From Nostoc sp. UHCC 0926 (GTDB lineage Bacteria > Cyanobacteriota > Cyanobacteriia > Cyanobacteriales > Nostocaceae): DNA of 64,000 nucleotides. Under the pieces are notes generated by a model that was not told the DNA's origin, did not search any database, and saw nothing but the letters and a program-made list of their open reading frames with translations. Location: NCBI RefSeq assembly GCF_028623165.1, contig NZ_CP117768.1, positions 5,336,001 to 5,400,000 on the forward strand. The letters are read 5' to 3'. The position numbers and the translations under genes are program-made. The stretch's first letter is position 1, and each line of letters begins with the position of its first letter. Shown here one piece after another: positions 8,884-18,113 of this stretch.

Positions 8884-9153
8884 GGCTTCATCATATTGCT
8901 GGCTTCCAGCAATACAATACCGAACTTATTACAATCCTCCTTTTGAACTTTTGAAACATTTAACATCGTGGATTAAGTAGGCTGGAAAAATATAGACGCT
9001 CATTATCATTTTTAACGGTGAGTTGTCAGTAGTCAGTCGTACTAACTACTAACTACTTTCATGATTATTTTTATTTACACCCAGTTACTTGATACTTGGT
9101 TGAGTAACGCCATAGAGGATACATTTCTTAATTCTTATTAAAAATTAATAAAA

Positions 9154-9897
9154 CTAATTAATTAGAAACAATGCTTCCCAGTCAGCGATCGCTTCGCGTT
9201 GGGCGATTAACAATTGCTGAATTCCTTTTTGAGCGACATCTAGGAGTTGATCCAACTGAGTACGGCTAAAGCTGCCTTCTTCGGCTGTTCCCTGGACTTC
9301 AATAATTCCCAGGTGTTGATTCATCACCACGTTAAAATCTACTGTTGCAGCCACATCTTCAATATAATTTAGATCCAAAAATGGCTCTTGCTCCAGTAAT
9401 CCTACGGAAACTGCTGCAACCTGTCCACACAGAGGCGATCGCTCCAACCCGCCCGACTGCAACAATTTAGAAATCGCATGAGCCAACGCGACAAAAGAGC
9501 CTGTAATCGCTGTTGTCCGAGTTCCAGCGTCTGCTTGCAACACATCGGCATCCACAGTCAGCGTGCGTTCTCCCAGAGCCTCAAAATCCACTGCTGCGCG
9601 TAAGCTACGGCCAATTAGACGTTGAATTTCTTGCGTCCGTCCAGATAATTTCAATAATTCCCTTTCTTGCCGTTTTTGAGTAGCAGATGGTAACATCCGG
9701 TACTCAGCAGTTAACCAGCCTTTACCAGTTCCTTCAAGAAACTTCGGAACTCCTTTAGTAACGCTAACGGTACAAAGTACCTGAGTGTCACCGCATCTGG
9801 CGAGAACAGAACCGGGAGCAAAGCGGGTGAAACTGGGGTAAAAGCTGATCGGACGTAGTTCGTAGGGAAGACGGCCGTCTGGACGCTGCCAAACCAT
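9154..9897 (-). CDS. rph: Ribonuclease PH
   Basis: A 247-residue phosphorolytic 3'-5' exoribonuclease that trims tRNA 3' ends. Recognised by RPDGR near the N-terminus, RCGDTQVLCTVSV, GWLTAEYRMLPSAT followed by QKRQERE, and LTVDADVLQADAGTRTTAITG, which are RNase PH signatures with the phosphate-binding Arg region. The start MVWQRPDGR at 9897 fits the family. It is followed downstream by a 200-bp gap. Confidence 0.95.
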   Translation of the reverse strand: MVWQRPDGRLPYELRPISFYPSFTRFAPGSVLARCGDTQVLCTVSVTKGVPKFLEGTGKGWLTAEYRMLPSATQKRQERELLKLSGRTQEIQRLIGRSLRAAVDFEALGERTLTVDADVLQADAGTRTTAITGSFVALAHAISKLLQSGGLERSPLCGQVAAVSVGLLEQEPFLDLNYIEDVAATVDFNVVMNQHLGIIEVQGTAEEGSFSRTQLDQLLDVAQKGIQQLLIAQREAIADWEALFLIN

Positions 9898-9980
9898 TGG
9901 AGTTGCCTCAAGTTTTACAATACTGCCTTAAGGTTACCTTAGTGTTGCAAATCATCATTTTAGGGGCATTGGGCAATTCA

Positions 9981-10050
9981 ATTTTGGATTTTGGATTTTA
10001 GATTTTGGATTATATTTCAATCTAAAATCCAAAATCTAAAATCTAAAATT
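9981..10050. repeat. AT-rich inverted heptamer array
   Basis: An array of TTTTGGA/TTTTAGA units in one orientation followed by the complementary AAAATCC/AAAATCT units. This forms a long imperfect hairpin between the start of rph and the end of the adenylate-kinase-like gene. It belongs to the same family as the arrays at 6769 and 52676. It could act as a weak terminator or as RNA structure, but this is not shown. Confidence 0.7.
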
Positions 10051-10070
10051 CTTACTCCCCTGCTTCTTTT

Positions 10071-10694
10071 CTAAGGAACTGAAAGCAGAGTCAAAATATT
10101 TTGCTGCACCATATCTGGTGACTGGTCGCCGTTGATGGTCAATAGGCGGCGACGACGGTCGTAATATTCTAGGATGGGAATGGTGCGATCGTAGAATAAT
10201 TCTACACGGCGTTGCACGATTTCCGGTTGGTCATCTGGTAGCGATCGCCCCAAGGATCGGCTAACCATGACTGCTTCTGAGACTTGGAGATAAATTGCCC
10301 AATCTAGCTTTTGTCCTGAATTATCCAATAAAAAATCTAATTCTTCAGCTTGGAAGACAGTACGGGGATAGCCTTCTAACACCCAAGCACAGTCAATATC
10401 TGGTTGTCTGAGGCGAATTTGGATCAATTCAATAATCATTTCGTCTGGAACTAACTCCCCTTTCTCCATGTAGGGCCTAGCGTGGTAACCTAGTTCACTC
10501 AAGCTAGCGTAAACCGAAAAAGAAGTCCGGGGATCGGCTTGTGACCATCGAAATTCCGGGAGGGGCTGATCGCCAGATATTGCTTCCCGTAAAATCTCTC
10601 CTGTAGAAATCAGAGGAATATCAAAGTATCTGCAAAGCCTTTGTCCTTGAGTGCTTTTCCCCGATCCTGAACCTCCCACAATCACCAATCTCAC
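10071..10694 (-). CDS. Adenylate kinase-like nucleoside monophosphate kinase
   Basis: A 207-residue P-loop kinase. The N-terminus MRLVIVGGSGSGKSTQGQRL is a Walker A loop, and PLISTGEILREAI is the nucleotide-monophosphate-binding helix of adenylate kinases. VLEGYPRTVFQAEELD corresponds to the GFPRT motif with Phe replaced by Tyr. The LID region is short and lacks the zinc Cys set. Cyanobacteria usually have a separate canonical Adk near ribosomal genes, so this is likely a paralogue acting on AMP or a related nucleotide. Confidence 0.85.
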   Translation of the reverse strand: MRLVIVGGSGSGKSTQGQRLCRYFDIPLISTGEILREAISGDQPLPEFRWSQADPRTSFSVYASLSELGYHARPYMEKGELVPDEMIIELIQIRLRQPDIDCAWVLEGYPRTVFQAEELDFLLDNSGQKLDWAIYLQVSEAVMVSRSLGRSLPDDQPEIVQRRVELFYDRTIPILEYYDRRRRLLTINGDQSPDMVQQNILTLLSVP

Positions 10695-11276
10695 AACAAT
10701 TAACTCCTCATCCTGTCAAATTCACTACTTGTTAAGTCTGTTTTGCCCAAACAACCGGTAAATCTAACATTTAGCGATTTTCAGCCGTTATGCCCAGCTT
10801 TTTTTAAATAATTGGAACTGCAACTCATGTGTTTTCATTTTTACAACTACTTTCAGAGAAAAAACGAAAATAACTCTTGACTTCAGTACAAATGTAGTGT
10901 TTGACTAAGAATGCAATTTGCCAAATCCACGACACGTGTGAAAAACAGATTGATTATACAGGCAGATTTGTAATAATTACGGTCAACAAGAGGACTTTTA
11001 GGACAAGAGGACTCTTGGGACTCTTGGGATAGGGGGACTTTGGGGTTACCCCATAGATAAATCTATTTGCTCTGAAAACTTGGACGCCTTATACCTCGTT
11101 GCAAGCAATCTCGGAAGAAATTTTTCTTTTTTTGCATAAATGAATTTACTCTTCTTGAAAAGAAAGTAGACAAGGGGTTTTTTCTTTTTTCCCCAAGTCC
11201 CCAAATCTGCCTTCCCAAGAATCCTCTTTAGTCAGTATAAACCCTTAATTTATTGTATTTTTTGAACTTAACCCCT
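10695..11276. other. Intergenic region, no gene seen
   Basis: A 580-bp gap between divergent genes. It contains a small direct repeat family around AGGACTCTTGGGA near 10995-11045 and a T-rich tract near 11170-11195. I see no ORF with a ribosome site and no tRNA-like fold. Promoters for both flanking genes are expected here but none stands out. Confidence 0.5.
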
Positions 11277-11813
11277 ATGGTTACCCAGCTAGAAACTCCA
11301 AGTATCAATTCAACCCTTCCCTTACCATATCCAGTTGAAGGACTAGTGCAAGTTTTCACTAGTTCCCATCGCAATTTTTTTACGAGCGTTATGGCTCAAT
11401 CACTGAGAATAGCTGGACAAGGAACGCCAGTATTAATAGTGCAGTTCCTCAAAGGAGGTATTCGTCAAGGACATGATCGACCCATACAATTAGGGCAAAA
11501 TTTAGATTGGATTCGCTGTGATTTACCTCGTTGTATCGATACACCGCATTTAGAAGATACGGAAAACCAAGCCTTACAAAAGCTGTGGCAGTATACACAG
11601 CAGGTAGTGTGTCAGAGTAAGTATTCTCTCGTTGTCTTAGATGAGTTAAGTTTAGCGATTAACTTTGGTTTAATTCCTGAAACCGAAGTTTTAGCGTTTC
11701 TGGCAAAACGCCCTCCCCAGGTCGATATCATTCTCACAGGGCCAGAGATGCCAAAATCTCTCTTGGATGTAGCAGATCAAATTACAGAGATCCGCCGGAG
11801 TTATCGACCTTAA
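11277..11813 (+). CDS. BtuR/CobA/CobO-family protein with altered P-loop
   Basis: A 178-residue protein aligned by eye to cob(I)alamin adenosyltransferases. TPVLIVQFLKGG is the second strand, LVVLDELSLAINFGLI carries the Walker B-like Asp-Glu, and PQVDIILTGPEMPKSLLDVADQITEI is the family C-terminal signature. The N-terminal nucleotide loop, normally GNGKGKTT-like, reads FTSSHRNFFTSVMAQ here and lacks the Gly-Lys-Thr core. The enzyme may therefore have lost adenosyl transfer or bind ATP differently. The ATG at 11277 is preferred over the TTG at 11253. Confidence 0.75.
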   Translation: MVTQLETPSINSTLPLPYPVEGLVQVFTSSHRNFFTSVMAQSLRIAGQGTPVLIVQFLKGGIRQGHDRPIQLGQNLDWIRCDLPRCIDTPHLEDTENQALQKLWQYTQQVVCQSKYSLVVLDELSLAINFGLIPETEVLAFLAKRPPQVDIILTGPEMPKSLLDVADQITEIRRSYRP

Positions 11814-11898
11814 ACAATCCATCTCCAATTGATGAGTTGCTCAGGTGAGTTGCCACTAGTAGTATTTAAGTAGAGGAGAATGGCGCTGATAAGGATTT

Positions 11899-12345
11899 TT
11901 ATTTGTGCTGTTTTCCCCACTGTTTCAAAACACTCTCAAGTTGAATCAAAGCATCTTTATAGTCTTTGAACTCGATTTCAGAAAATACAGTAGGTATACC
12001 ACGAGGAAATCTCGATATTACTTTACCTTTTTCATAGAGTAAAATAATTGGAATAGCATTTGTATCTGCATATGCTAATTCCATCCCAACACCCAGCGAA
12101 GCATAACCAATGTAGGCAATAACTAAGTTAGATTTGCTAACTTGGTGCTTATCAGTATCAAAAACTTGACGGGGGCTAATATTAGGATGATTAATAGGGT
12201 CAGTGTTTAGATGGGGAACATAACTCTGAAATCCTATTTCATTGCAAAGTGAGCCGATAGCTGTATAAAAAGCCTTGACTCTATCTAAGTTATCAAGACC
12301 TGTCAACGCACCAGAAATATATATACATGTTTTTGTAGTATTCAT
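11899..12345 (-). CDS. Nucleoside 2-deoxyribosyltransferase-like protein
   Basis: A 148-residue protein with features of the nucleoside 2-deoxyribosyltransferase fold: the N-terminal strand and glycine loop (IYISGALTG), the central SNLVIAYIGYASLGVGMELAYA segment with the Gly-x-x-x-Glu motif that holds the catalytic Glu, and a strand IPIILLY. It is the last gene of a minus-strand set of deoxypyrimidine genes, about 80 bases after the dCTP-deaminase-like gene. Base exchange on deoxynucleosides or a nucleotide hydrolase role would fit the context; the activity is inferred. Confidence 0.7.
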   Translation of the reverse strand: MNTTKTCIYISGALTGLDNLDRVKAFYTAIGSLCNEIGFQSYVPHLNTDPINHPNISPRQVFDTDKHQVSKSNLVIAYIGYASLGVGMELAYADTNAIPIILLYEKGKVISRFPRGIPTVFSEIEFKDYKDALIQLESVLKQWGKQHK

Positions 12346-12424
12346 TTTCTACTATTCGATTAGCTATATTCTCCTAATTTTAGTTTTATATTAAATACTT
12401 AACTTTTAGTAGCTAATCAAAAAT

Positions 12425-13114
12425 TTATTTTGATTTTAGTCTATCATACACAACAGGACTTATCAAAGCTATAAAAGCTGCTAGTGCAGATCCCAACTCG
12501 GGGTTTTTTAATGATACGAAAACTCCTAAAAATAAGACACTTGTAATAAAAGAAATTATTAATATATTTCGGCTAACGTTTTCTTTTTCTCTCTTCTTTT
12601 TCTCTTGCCTAGATATCTCTAGTAGGCTTCCCCATATATCATCCCTATCGGCAGGTCTTCCAAGAGGTACTTTTGATTCAGATTCCATTTTGTGAAAGCA
12701 AACTGTACAGAAAGAATCTCTAAAACGAAGTACTACAGAGCTATCTCGGTAGTTACTTACTGAAATTAACAGTTTGCCTGTCCATCCTGGATCTATTGTC
12801 GTAGAAATATGAGACAAACCATAAAGAACAGCTTTTGAAACCATTGCATGTATGGTAGCGCCGACTTCTTTAGACAAACTGACTGATTCTAAGGTTTCAA
12901 TAACTACCGTATCGTTGGGTTCAATCTCAATCTCTCTCTCTTTCTCTATATCAATTTCACGCTTATTTTTCCAGGAGAATCCTTTTAGCCCTACTCTAAA
13001 ATCATAACCAACAGGAGTCAAGTACTTTTCTTCAAAGGGATCTATATATATTCCCTCTGTTGGATTATTTTTTCTGTCTTCTATTTGTTGTTTAATATCT
13101 GTATCACTCAACAT
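12425..13114 (-). CDS. Membrane-anchored dCTP deaminase/dUTPase-fold protein
   Basis: A 229-residue protein. The N-terminal part (about 1-160) matches the dCTP deaminase/dUTPase beta-barrel: LTPVGYDFRVG, HAMVSKAVLYGLSHIS and the hallmark STTIDPGWTGKLLI, with Asp108. At the position where dCTP deaminases have the catalytic Glu (LEFYN-like), this protein has Ser118 in ISVSN, and the Arg of the RSSLAR motif is also missing. A charged stretch (EKKKREKEN) precedes two hydrophobic helices near 183-203 and 205-223, which would tether it to a membrane. The ATG at 13114 is preferred to the TTG six bases upstream. It may be regulatory or act as a dUTPase-like enzyme. Confidence 0.75.
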   Translation of the reverse strand: MLSDTDIKQQIEDRKNNPTEGIYIDPFEEKYLTPVGYDFRVGLKGFSWKNKREIDIEKEREIEIEPNDTVVIETLESVSLSKEVGATIHAMVSKAVLYGLSHISTTIDPGWTGKLLISVSNYRDSSVVLRFRDSFCTVCFHKMESESKVPLGRPADRDDIWGSLLEISRQEKKKREKENVSRNILIISFITSVLFLGVFVSLKNPELGSALAAFIALISPVVYDRLKSK

Positions 13115-13141
13115 AGTCAATAATTATGTTTTGATATGAGT

Positions 13142-13693
13142 TTATGGATTTTGTACAATGTCAAAACTGACAACAGACGTAGAAGATAGCAGGAACAAGG
13201 CTGCTCTTTTTGCTGTGGCTTCAGAAAGCTTAACTTGCTTGAGGGTAACTAGACCTTCATTCACAAAGGAATCTCTCACCAAAGCTTTCTCTGCGCTATT
13301 GAAAGAAGTTTCATAAAAAATTTCCTTAATGCCTGCGGAGATAATTAACTTCAAGCAAGACAGACAAGGTTCTAGAGTGACGTAAATACTTGCACCATCT
13401 GTAGAGATACCGTGCTTTGCGGCCTGTGCGATCGCATTTGCTTCCGCATGTATAGCCCTTGAGGGTAAACTTTTGCTAGCATCACAGCTACTTAACCCTG
13501 GATAACAGTATCCCTGAGCCGTACAATGGGCGGAACCTGATGGTGAGCCATTGTAACCTGTTGCCACCACCTGCTTATTTTTCACAATCACAGCACCTAC
13601 TCGAACAGCCAGGCACGTTGAGCGAGTCGCTGCAAGTTTAGCCAACATCAGAAAGTATTCATCCCATGTTGGCCTTTGCTCATCACAAACCAT
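13142..13693 (-). CDS. Deoxycytidylate (dCMP) deaminase
   Basis: A 183-residue zinc deaminase converting dCMP to dUMP, the substrate of thymidylate synthase. Zinc site: IHAEANAI (His82, catalytic Glu84) and EPCLSCLK (Cys110, Cys113). An additional Cys/His group (HCTAQGYCYPGLSSC) matches the extra insertion seen in ComE/dCMP-deaminase types. Its start overlaps the stop of the thymidylate-synthase-like gene at base 13693, so the two are translationally coupled. Together they give dCMP to dUMP to dTMP. Confidence 0.92.
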   Translation of the reverse strand: MVCDEQRPTWDEYFLMLAKLAATRSTCLAVRVGAVIVKNKQVVATGYNGSPSGSAHCTAQGYCYPGLSSCDASKSLPSRAIHAEANAIAQAAKHGISTDGASIYVTLEPCLSCLKLIISAGIKEIFYETSFNSAEKALVRDSFVNEGLVTLKQVKLSEATAKRAALFLLSSTSVVSFDIVQNP

Positions 13694-15189
13694 TATTTAC
13701 TATCCTGAATGTATTTAGCCCCTGTTTTCAAACACTCAGAGGCTCTGTGTAATTCCATACCCAAATATCCAGCATGATCTGCACGTATTGAAGGCGAAGC
13801 AGCGCAAATTTCTCTAAGTAATTTCAAGGCATCTTTACCGGAATAGCAACTTACAACCTCACCACTACCGGGAGTTGTTTGTGTAACAACTATCTCCTTT
13901 TCTGCAATCTCGACTAAAAAATTTCCCGCAGGATCGTGGTAATCTATTCTTCTACAAATGGTGGCATACTGTTGTTTAATCAGTTGTTCGGCATTGCTCC
14001 AAGTATCATCATAAATATGAGCAGACTGACTGATAGTAATCAATGGCCCCATTTTCAAGTCATACTCAGAACCCTTAGCGATTTTATCCCTAATATGTCG
14101 TTGCAAAGCCCTCAATCCCATTGCATTTGCAGGCCATGCAGCAAACATATCATTACTTCTAAAAGTTGCAGTTAATGATAATTCATTATCAACCACCCTC
14201 AACCAAATATGATTTAGACAAGGGCTACCACCTTTTTCATGGTCTTTTACATCCCATAAATTCATCACTGCACTAGCAGCATCAATTTCTCCAATTAACT
14301 TTTGAATTACCTGGTCAATTTGATCATGCTTAAACCAGGAACGTAAACGTTGACCATATGTATATTTCAACCCTTCTCGATAGGGTGCATCATCTAAAAT
14401 CTGTGAAATATATTCTTCAATAAAAGGATAGTCAACTGGCAAATAATTAGGCTCAGGAAAGTAGAATTTAGGAGGCTCATGAGTAACAATTGCTATTAAA
14501 TCAATTAATTCTTGCCATTGTCCATCATAGCCAGTTGGTCTAATTGTCCCTGTTGTCTTTATCCGATGAATAATTTTTACCCAAGTTTCGGCTATAGTCT
14601 TACCTTCTATTCGATGTCCGTAGCGTGGCCCTGGTAAAACACTTGGTTCAACGATAGACATGGGAAATTCTATAGGCGTTCCCCAAGGAGAAAGTGCTTC
14701 CAATTGGGCATAAGATTTAACTAGACTAACGGTTTTATTAATTGATTTGACTTCTTTGCAATCTACAGAATGCCGCAGTTTTTCTAAAGCACTAGCTTTG
14801 ACTTCAAGATCAATATACCCAGGGATAGGGGAGCGAATTACCCAGCAACGCAACCCAGTATCACACACACCTTCTTCAAAGCCTAACGAGAAAAAGTCCA
14901 GCAAGCATTGACACGCACCCGCGTTATTATCTTCCCTTGTGGCATTGAGGACAACTAAATAGTGGACGTGGGGATTCAACAGCAAATTGCGAATTAGTAA
15001 GTTTATCCCTCTTGTGGGCGAGTACAGTTGCCCAATTACTGCATACTCTTCGGGTTGTAGGTGTTTAGCGATCGCCTGCTTCACTGTCCACCCTGTAATC
15101 ACTGCTGTTTGCCCATGTCCATAGATTAACTGGTTGGGCTTGTGCTGTGCTTGGTAATGAAATTGGGTTACTTGACCCGTTCCTGTCAT
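13693..15189 (-). CDS. Thymidylate synthase-like protein with N-terminal DUF4346/MtrA-like domain
   Basis: A 498-residue protein. Residues 20-130 resemble the DUF4346/MtrA-like domain (LIYGHGQTAVITGWT, SPTRGINLLIRNLL). The C-terminal half holds thymidylate-synthase motifs: catalytic Cys324 in GSPCLNHIWLRV, the dUMP-binding R344-SNDMFAAWPANA (the RSNDxxLGxPFN motif of ThyA) and ISQSAHIYDD. It should methylate dUMP to dTMP with methylene-tetrahydrofolate; a dCMP-modifying activity cannot be excluded. It is first in the minus-strand cluster and overlaps the dCMP deaminase gene by one base. I see no ThyX motif in the window. Confidence 0.82.
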   Translation of the reverse strand: MTGTGQVTQFHYQAQHKPNQLIYGHGQTAVITGWTVKQAIAKHLQPEEYAVIGQLYSPTRGINLLIRNLLLNPHVHYLVVLNATREDNNAGACQCLLDFFSLGFEEGVCDTGLRCWVIRSPIPGYIDLEVKASALEKLRHSVDCKEVKSINKTVSLVKSYAQLEALSPWGTPIEFPMSIVEPSVLPGPRYGHRIEGKTIAETWVKIIHRIKTTGTIRPTGYDGQWQELIDLIAIVTHEPPKFYFPEPNYLPVDYPFIEEYISQILDDAPYREGLKYTYGQRLRSWFKHDQIDQVIQKLIGEIDAASAVMNLWDVKDHEKGGSPCLNHIWLRVVDNELSLTATFRSNDMFAAWPANAMGLRALQRHIRDKIAKGSEYDLKMGPLITISQSAHIYDDTWSNAEQLIKQQYATICRRIDYHDPAGNFLVEIAEKEIVVTQTTPGSGEVVSCYSGKDALKLLREICAASPSIRADHAGYLGMELHRASECLKTGAKYIQDSK

Positions 15190-15473
15190 CGTTGGTTAAA
15201 AGTAAAACCTAACTAGTTTAACATCCAATCACAATTAACACTAATTTGGAAAGTTGATTCTTGAGATTGACCTGAGATGCGAGAGAACCACAAGCGATCT
15301 GTTTACCAGTTAGTTGAATTTCTCATAAATGTTATGAGCGCTCTTTTCCTTCCTACAGCTAGGGTTATGCCTCTCACAGGTACTTACTCTACAACCCGAT
15401 CACTATTTTTAGTTTACAAATATTAATAATTTTGTTACAGTTATTTACATAAAGAGAAGACAGGGAAAAATCC

Positions 15474-15689
15474 ATGCGTACAAACACTGCTATAATTGAC
15501 GACCAAGGGAAACTGAACAACTTTGCGATCGAGCCAAGAGTTTATATAGATGAGCAAGGCGATCGCACAGGCTTCACTCCTTTTGCAGAACTGCTCAACG
15601 GTCGTTTAGCAATGATTGGTTTTGTCTCTCTGATAGCATTAGAAGTATTGACTGGACACGGTATCGTTGGTGTTTTGACAAGCCTGTAA
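15474..15689 (+). CDS. High-light-inducible (Hli/SCP) chlorophyll-binding protein
   Basis: A 71-residue protein with the single chlorophyll a/b-type helix ELLNGRLAMIGFVSLIALEVL, in which the Glu, Asn and Arg are chlorophyll ligands. The hydrophilic N-terminus ends FTPFAELL. Hli proteins bind chlorophyll and carotenoid near photosystem II and protect against excess light. The preceding 280 bp are free of genes and should hold a light-responsive promoter. A strong terminator hairpin follows, so it is a one-gene transcript. Confidence 0.95.
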   Translation: MRTNTAIIDDQGKLNNFAIEPRVYIDEQGDRTGFTPFAELLNGRLAMIGFVSLIALEVLTGHGIVGVLTSL

Positions 15690-15724
15690 AAACTGATTCC
15701 TGTAACAGAACTCTAAACAAATAT

Positions 15725-15750
15725 AAGAGACGGTAAATTTACCGTCTCTT
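15725..15750 (+). terminator. Rho-independent terminator after the hli gene
   Basis: A perfect 26-nt palindrome (each arm AAGAGACGGTAAA) lies 35 bases after the hli stop codon and is followed by AATTTAT. It forms a strong stem ending in TT-rich sequence. Confidence 0.8.
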
Positions 15751-15833
15751 AATTTATGGAAAACTTAGTGGTAGAGTAAAATATACTGATAGCAAAAGCC
15801 GTTAGTTATCAGCATAAAGTTATCAGGTAAATT

Positions 15834-16415
15834 ATGGCTTTAACTGCTTCAACTATGTTGCCGCTAGGCACAAAAGCGCCAGATTTTGATCTACCGGAAG
15901 TGGTATCTGGAAAGGCAACTTCACTTTCCACCTTTGCAGACAAAAAAGTGCTGTTGGTAATGTTTATTTGTCGGCATTGCCCTTTTGTAAAGCACGTCCA
16001 AAAAGAATTAGCGCAGTTAGGAAAAGATTATTTTACAGGTGATTTAGCGATCGTTGCCATCAGTGCTAACGATGCAAAGAATTATCCAGATGATGCGCCA
16101 GAGTCGTTACAAGCATTTGTTACAGAACAAGGGTTTAATTTTACATTATGCTACGACGAGAGCCAGGAAACGGCAAAGGCTTATACAGCAGCTTGCACAC
16201 CAGATTTTTTTGTATTTGATGACCAACGCCAACTTGTTTATCGGGGGCAATTAGACGATAGCCGTCCGAGTAATGGTAAACCTGTAACAGGCGCAGATTT
16301 ACGCGCAGCCATTGAAGCAGCGCTGGCGGGTAAACCTGTTACAAGCGAGCAAAAGCCGAGTGTTGGTTGCAATATTAAATGGAAACCTGGAAATCAACCC
16401 AGTTATTTTGGTTGA
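15834..16415 (+). CDS. Thioredoxin-like/peroxiredoxin-family protein
   Basis: A 193-residue thioredoxin-fold protein of the AhpC/TSA-redoxin type. It starts LPLGTKAPDFDLPEV, a peroxiredoxin-style N-terminus, and has a redox motif FICRHCPFVKHV (Cys-Arg-His-Cys) where thioredoxins have CGPC. The conserved cis-Pro region CTPDFFVFD follows. It probably reduces disulfides or peroxides in the cytoplasm, as there is no signal peptide. The close match to the 'thioredoxin family protein' group of cyanobacteria is by length and motif. Confidence 0.88.
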   Translation: MALTASTMLPLGTKAPDFDLPEVVSGKATSLSTFADKKVLLVMFICRHCPFVKHVQKELAQLGKDYFTGDLAIVAISANDAKNYPDDAPESLQAFVTEQGFNFTLCYDESQETAKAYTAACTPDFFVFDDQRQLVYRGQLDDSRPSNGKPVTGADLRAAIEAALAGKPVTSEQKPSVGCNIKWKPGNQPSYFG

Positions 16416-16485
16416 AAGGGACTAGGTATTGGGTATTGGGTACTGGAAAATGTTTTTAGTCCCCAATCCCCAGTCCCCCTAACTA

Positions 16486-16998
16486 TCAGTGTTTAATTTC
16501 CAAATTAAGTATGTAGCATCCCAATTGGACTTTTTCTGCCCACAATTCATATTCCAGACGCAAATGTTCTGGCAAGGGATGTCCGTTGAGAGTTAGGCTA
16601 TTAGTAAAATTTCGTAAACGAATCGGATTGTTAGGTTGGAATGACTCAGTTGGCAACCAATAGCGACTAATGCCATAAACGCCCTGTTCCCAAAAGTGAC
16701 GGTAACTTACTTGAGCGTTACCTTGCATAGTCATGATCACCCGGTAAGGGGAAATCTCCAGCCACAAAATTCTGGGGCTGTTAGGGGCATAAGCTTTGCT
16801 CTTACTTTGGGTAAGTGTGTCCTCTGGACTTACGACACTCTCTACTTCGCAGCTAATTAGGGGCGGTGCAGTTAATAGCAAATGGAATCTATTAGTATCT
16901 TTTTGATACAATGTCGCGGCAGTTTCCACAACAGACCAGATTGGTAGGTCAGTGGAAATAAGTGATAAGCACACGGGCTTGCGGTGATGGGTGAGCAT
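16486..16998 (-). CDS. Conserved-looking hypothetical protein
   Basis: A 170-residue soluble protein with no motif I recognise. It is rich in Leu, Ser and Pro, has several Trp/Tyr residues, and looks like a beta-rich single domain (for example RILWLEISPYRVIM and RHFWEQGVYGISRYWLP). It ends just after a short GGGTATT-type repeat downstream of the thioredoxin-like gene. No function is proposed. Confidence 0.65.
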   Translation of the reverse strand: MLTHHRKPVCLSLISTDLPIWSVVETAATLYQKDTNRFHLLLTAPPLISCEVESVVSPEDTLTQSKSKAYAPNSPRILWLEISPYRVIMTMQGNAQVSYRHFWEQGVYGISRYWLPTESFQPNNPIRLRNFTNSLTLNGHPLPEHLRLEYELWAEKVQLGCYILNLEIKH

Positions 16999-18113
16999 GG
17001 GAGCGATAAGGGCTAAAAGCTATTGAACAAAGTAAAATGAACACTCTAACTGTCTAATAGGTCACGGGTAAGAAACTAAATAGTAAAACAGGCTTAATAT
17101 TAATGAATCAGCTGATTTGTCAAGCTACAAAAATTTGGATAGAAACAGGTAGAATGTCAGCTTAGATAGCAAAAACGGTATTTTTCTAGAGAAAGCTAAT
17201 TCGTAAGTAAAGCTTGTAAATATTCTAAGGCTATAGCCTCAAAACAGTGGGAGTCGTTTTAGATGCTAAGAAACCTTATTGAGGGAGAATTGCCGTAGAT
17301 TGGAGTAAGTTTCATACAGCAAAAAGCGATAGGACACTAGGCAGGAAGTCACTAGCAGCGACAAATAAAGTCACTGATAAACTTCCGGTGTATTCAAAAG
17401 CCAGTGTATCCTAATGTCGGCTTCTGTTATAACCGTAGAAGCTCACAAAGACCTTTCTCACAAGTTAATTATTCAGCAGCCCTTTTATTAGGCTATCTTT
17501 ACAGGTTCGCATCTGGGGAGTATCCCAATGCAAGCAAATTTACTAAAATCGTTAAAAGTCAATTGCGAATGAAGCATACTCCAACTCTACAAGACGCTCT
17601 TAGGTTCGTGCAGCGTTGCGAAGAAAAGAATCGTAAAGTGTGTGTAATATAACCCGCGAGCAGTAAAAAAACTAGAGCTAAATTTTCTTCCAAGAAACTG
17701 ATACACAAAGGAATGGGAGCCAAAATTAAAACACTCATGTTCTCTGTACTCAATACTGCTTAAAGCTTAACCGAACCGGATTGACCCAACACCTGTTTGT
17801 TTAATGTTAAGAAATATTTCGTTAAGAGCATCTATGACTAGTGACATGGATCACAAAGGATAAAACGCGTTACATTTATTTACGATATCTTCAGTAGACC
17901 TTTATATATCTAACTCTGTTTCATCACTTTAGAAAACGAGAAATCAGATGCCATTTTTAATACAAGACAAGAAATGGGTTTGAGTTTTTATTTTCTAATA
18001 CAATGCACAAAATTGTGGCTTTTTGACAAAAGCCACTTGTAAGAAGGATTCTAAATTATTATTCTCTCGCAATAGTGATGATAGAGCGCTAAACCTATCT
18101 AAAAGGAAATTGC
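16999..18113. other. Long intergenic region upstream of the RND pump
   Basis: About 1.1 kb without a convincing gene. ORFs of 60-82 codons on both strands around 17404-17753 lack ribosome sites and overlap each other; the minus-strand one has a hydrophobic N-terminal part but no recognisable family. The AT-rich stretch 17930-18110 ends in AAAAGGAAA, the ribosome site of the pump gene. No regulator gene is adjacent to the pump operon. Confidence 0.5.

Noticed and set aside
17404..17753. Overlapping small ORFs on both strands upstream of the RND pump
   Set aside because: No ribosome sites, no recognisable family and mutual overlap; probably non-coding.
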